From positions 10,249,439-10,313,438 of the forward strand of contig NC_052030.1 of NCBI RefSeq assembly GCF_015832195.1: a stretch of 64,000 nt of DNA, given 5' to 3'. Source of the DNA: Motacilla alba alba. Its lineage: Eukaryota > Chordata > Aves > Passeriformes > Motacillidae. The position numbers and the translations under genes were made by a program. Positions 61,301 to 64,000 of this stretch are shown here, piece by piece (the stretch's first letter is position 1; each line of letters opens with the position of its first letter). The notes under the pieces were generated by a model. The model made no database searches and was not told the origin of the DNA. It was given only the letters and a program-made list of their open reading frames with translations.

Positions 61301-63581
61301 CAGTAGTGCAAATCCACTGACAGTCAGAATACAACCTGACACCCTGCCAGTCAGAGTGATTAAAGGGTAATTTCAGTCCTTCTGAAGTGACAGATGTAGT
61401 TCTGTTCAAGTAGTAATCTTATAAAATGATGCAGTTTTCTTCTAGAAGTTTAGTAGTAATATAAATTTAGTCTTCCTCTAGAAATTGAATTTTAAAAGGT
61501 GCTTACAGCATTTTAAATCTCAAATTACATCTAAGTAAGAGTGCTTTGCTCCTCCCCATCTCGCAGTTACAATGATGTCATTTTATCAGTCGTGCAATAA
61601 ACCTCAACAGCTCACTACCAAAAGACATCCCCTAAAAGAAATAACTTATAAAACATTTAAAAACCACCGCTCCACCTGGTTTGAACAGAGATTACCAGGA
61701 CACATACCTTTATTTACATCCCCCACTGCCAGCTCAAGCAGCCCCGAGGCGCTGCAGCACTCACCTCCTCCCTGGCAATGGTCATGCCGTCCTGCACGTC
61801 CCCGAAGACCGTGGGCTGGATGAAGTAGCCCCTGTCTGCAGCGGGGCTGCCCCCACACAGCAGCTTGGCTCCCTCCCTCTGCCCCGTGCTGATGTAGCCC
61901 AGGATCTTCTTGAACTGCTCCTCGTCCACCTAAGGGCCAGGAGGGGACACGGGTCAGCTCCACCTGGGGACAGATCCCACTCCCAGCAGTTCCTCACTGC
62001 AGCAGGCTGCCGAGCAATCTCCAAAGGGAATGGTCATTTCTAAATGGCAGCATGGATGTTTGGAATTGCCCCAATGGTTAATTAAGCCCTCCCTCCTGCA
62101 CCAGTGATCACGGGCTCAGTTCAAATTAGGTTAATCAACAGAGCCAAGGGTACTCCCACTCTGATCTACACAATGACTCAAGATTGGGACAATTCCATGA
62201 GAGAACAGCTCAGGGCTTTTCCTGCTCCCACCTGAGGCCCCTGCTCGGTTTTGAAGTCAAAGGGGTTTCCAACCACCCTGGCCTTGGCCTTCTCCACGCT
62301 CCTCTCCACAAACTCGTTGTAGATGTCCTCCTGCACGTAGGTCCTGGAGCCAGCACAGCAGCACTGCCCTTGGTTGAAGAACAGGGCAAAGTGGGCTTGA
62401 TCCACAGCCCAGTCCACTAGGAAGAGGGAGAGAAACAAATAAGCAAACAAACCCAACCAGACCTGTGACTTTTGTAGCACAATTATCACAGAGACTGCTG
62501 GGGATACAAAGTCCTTTCAGTTGACAGCATTTGCCATGGGTTGGAGGGCAGGAATTGCAGACTTCAGTCTTTATTAAAGCACCCCAGACCAGAGAAAAAT
62601 ATCTAACCTGAGGCTTTTTCCCATTGGAATTTATCAGGTACTAAGCATGAATTTTCTTCCTTAACTGCCACATAAAAGCAAGCGTTGGCTCATCGAGGCC
62701 AAAAATGAGTTTATGTGCAAGGGATGAGGGAAGCAGGACTTCATAGGAGAAGAAAAGAGTGGTGTGCTCCAAGAGAAATGAAAACAAAACTGGGGAGAGG
62801 GCTGGAGGAAGATACTGAAGCAATTCTTTTCTGTTGTTGATAGCTGAACCACCCAGCACTGGGAAAAGAAGAGGGAGTGGAGGAGTGCTGAGACACAAAT
62901 GCAGCAGCTGCAGCAGGAGGCACAGAGTGGTGGTGTCAGGGCTAGAGCCTCACACAGGAGACCTTTCCTTCCTTTTCCTTTCCCCTCCAGCTCTGGAAGA
63001 AGCCAAGGTAAAGGGCACGGATCAGACGTTGCCCAGCAGCTACTCACTGTCTGCATCAGACATGATGATATTTGGGCTCTTCCCTCCCAGCTCCAGGGTC
63101 ACCCTCTTGAGGTTACTCTCTGCTGCAGCCTTTTGGATCAGGTGTCCAACCTGCAGGCAGAGCAGAGCAGGTGTTGGAATTAACTCCCACATCAGCAGGA
63201 GAGCTCTGGGCTTACACCTCACTCAGCACTGAATGTTAATCCTCATTGTCAGGGCTTTGAGTCTGCCCGGTTTCACCTCCAATAAGGAGCAGCTCAGGGG
63301 AAACAACAGGAAATATTCTAAAGAATCAAACCAGAACAAAAGAGTCTTACCTAATGCCAATATACATCTCCCACCCTGGAATCGGCTTTGAATGAGGTGG
63401 AGAAGGCAAAGCACCTCCAGGATTTTACCAGCCATGAGCTATTCCGTGGTCCCAGGGTGTCCCTTACCTCTGTGGAGCCGGTGAAGGCCACTTTGTCAAT
63501 GTCCATGTGGGAGGAGATGGCAGCTCCTGCCGTGGGCCCGTAGCCAGGGATGATGTTCACCACGCCCGGGGGGAATCCAGC
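58384..63581 (-). CDS. ALDH2: ALDH2, mitochondrial aldehyde dehydrogenase (C-terminal 290 residues, 5' exons outside window)
   Basis: ALDH2 is the tetrameric mitochondrial-matrix enzyme that oxidises acetaldehyde and other aldehydes with NAD+. In transcript order the visible coding exons are 63581-63468, 63150-63048, 62416-62232, 61929-61765, 60709-60552, 59466-59352 and 58416-58384 (TAA). They correspond to exons 7-13 of the human gene. Visible are the cofactor-site stretch FTGSTEV, the general-base glutamate in LELGGKSPN (Glu268 in human mature numbering), the catalytic cysteine in [11 protein letters not shown] (Cys302), [11 protein letters not shown] and [20 protein letters not shown]. 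The tail is [10 protein letters not shown]. The residue matching human Glu487, changed in the ALDH2*2 variant, is Glu here (VEVK). The frame is intact across all junctions. ALDH2 rather than ALDH1A/1B1 is supported by the neighbours and by the PQKNS end. Confidence 0.95.
58450..59180. repeat. 102-114-bp tandem repeat, seven copies, ALDH2 intron 12
   Basis: The word AATGGTGAGA recurs at about 58481, 58584, 58696, 58798, 58900, 59014 and 59126. Each unit contains TTCAGGGGTATTCACTGG, then GAAAACCCAGCGTATCCCAG and GGACAGGTTTGGAGCCTGG. Length variation comes mainly from the T-run before CAGGG. It fills most of the last ALDH2 intron. Confidence 0.96.
59240..59312. repeat. 11-bp tandem repeat GGGGCACAGCW
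   Basis: About six copies of GGGGCACAGC plus A or T lie 40-110 bases from the ALDH2 exon 12 donor. Confidence 0.9.
59855..60420. repeat. AT-rich tandem repeats, ALDH2 intron 11
   Basis: Units of AAAATCTATT (10-12 bp) pass into a regular 12-bp array AAAAATCTACTT at about 60240-60355. The array fills about half of the intron between exons 11 and 12. Confidence 0.96.
61040..61300. repeat. Imperfect ~60-bp AT-rich repeat, ALDH2 intron 10
   Basis: The words CTATAACTTAATAGGAAAAT and AAAACCC recur about five times with substitutions and small length changes. Confidence 0.85.
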
Positions 63582-64000
63582 CTGGCAATGCCCAGCAGGA
63601 CACAGCACCATTACTCCATTTACAAACCAAGGCTTTCACTCCCCACCTCTGTTTGTGACACTCAGGAGTGTCACAGCAGCAGCAGCCTTTACTCCTTTGA
63701 TTTCCCCTTTGATTTCCCAGGGCTTCATTTTAATGCTGTTTGCAATAACCAGGACAATTCCTCTTCCCACCCCACATCCCAAGCACAATTTGAAGGTGTG
63801 AATACACACAGAAATACAGATGTATGTTCACTTTCTGATCACCCTGAAGTTCATTATCTAATCAAACCTCAAAGAGTCCTTCCCTAATCAGGACTTACAT
63901 CATCTGCACGTGAATTTCTATGAACAAGGGAGATTTTTGATAAATCAACCCAGCCCTTCCCTGCTCCTGCCTCCAGCAGTGATGGAATCCTGGCCTTGTC
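63582..64000 (-). other. Partial ALDH2 intron 6
   Basis: This sequence upstream (in gene direction) of the exon starting [10 protein letters not shown] runs to the window end. No exon was recognised; the exon encoding the preceding residues lies outside. Confidence 0.7.

Noticed and set aside
63040..63222. ALDH2 reading SDADSE at the exon 8 end
   Set aside because: The apparent change is read-through past the donor GTGAGT. Splicing 63048 to 62416 restores Met-Asp-Trp.

Overview
The window is vertebrate nuclear DNA, almost certainly from a bird and probably a songbird. Genes have many short exons with GT-AG introns, promoters sit in CpG islands, and the interspersed repeats are CR1 LINE fragments plus two solo LTRs that resemble passerine endogenous retrovirus LTRs. 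Five protein-coding genes are recognised from their exons: NAA25 (3' part, + strand), ERP29 (complete, +), TMEM116 (complete, +), MAPKAPK5 (complete, - strand) and ALDH2 (3' part, -). This is the segment on human chromosome 12q24 that holds ALDH2-MAPKAPK5-TMEM116-ERP29-NAA25, read in the opposite direction.

Layout. 1-13,100: the last 14 coding exons and 3' UTR of NAA25. 13,100-15,250: no gene recognised. 15,250-20,050: ERP29, with a CpG-island promoter, three coding exons and a 1.2-kb 3' UTR. 20,250-20,970: a 48/49-bp GC-rich minisatellite. 20,985-33,407: TMEM116, with a CpG-island promoter and 11 coding exons; two solo LTRs (one inside a CR1) and a 38-bp tandem repeat lie in its introns. 33,408-38,566: the interval where TMEM116 and MAPKAPK5 converge, with no further gene. 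38,567-56,839: MAPKAPK5, 14 coding exons encoding 471 residues, with several minisatellites in its introns. 56,840-57,500: its CpG-island promoter. 57,800-64,000: the last seven coding exons of ALDH2, with repeat-rich introns.

The genes do not form a pathway. They are housekeeping neighbours: the NatB N-terminal acetyltransferase auxiliary subunit, an ER luminal secretion factor, an orphan seven-helix membrane protein, a stress-activated kinase and a mitochondrial aldehyde dehydrogenase. I found no new multi-gene system. The points most worth a second look are the orientation of ERP29 (tandem with TMEM116 here, divergent from it in human as I recall the human map), its canonical KDEL tail, a GC-AG intron and a 6-nt tandem donor in MAPKAPK5, three phased TCTCGCGAGA elements in the MAPKAPK5 promoter, two LTRs with 6-bp target duplications, and a filled/empty pair of sites recording one CR1 insertion.

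Exon boundaries were read by eye from splice signals, reading-frame continuity and remembered vertebrate orthologues. No alignment or transcript data were available.
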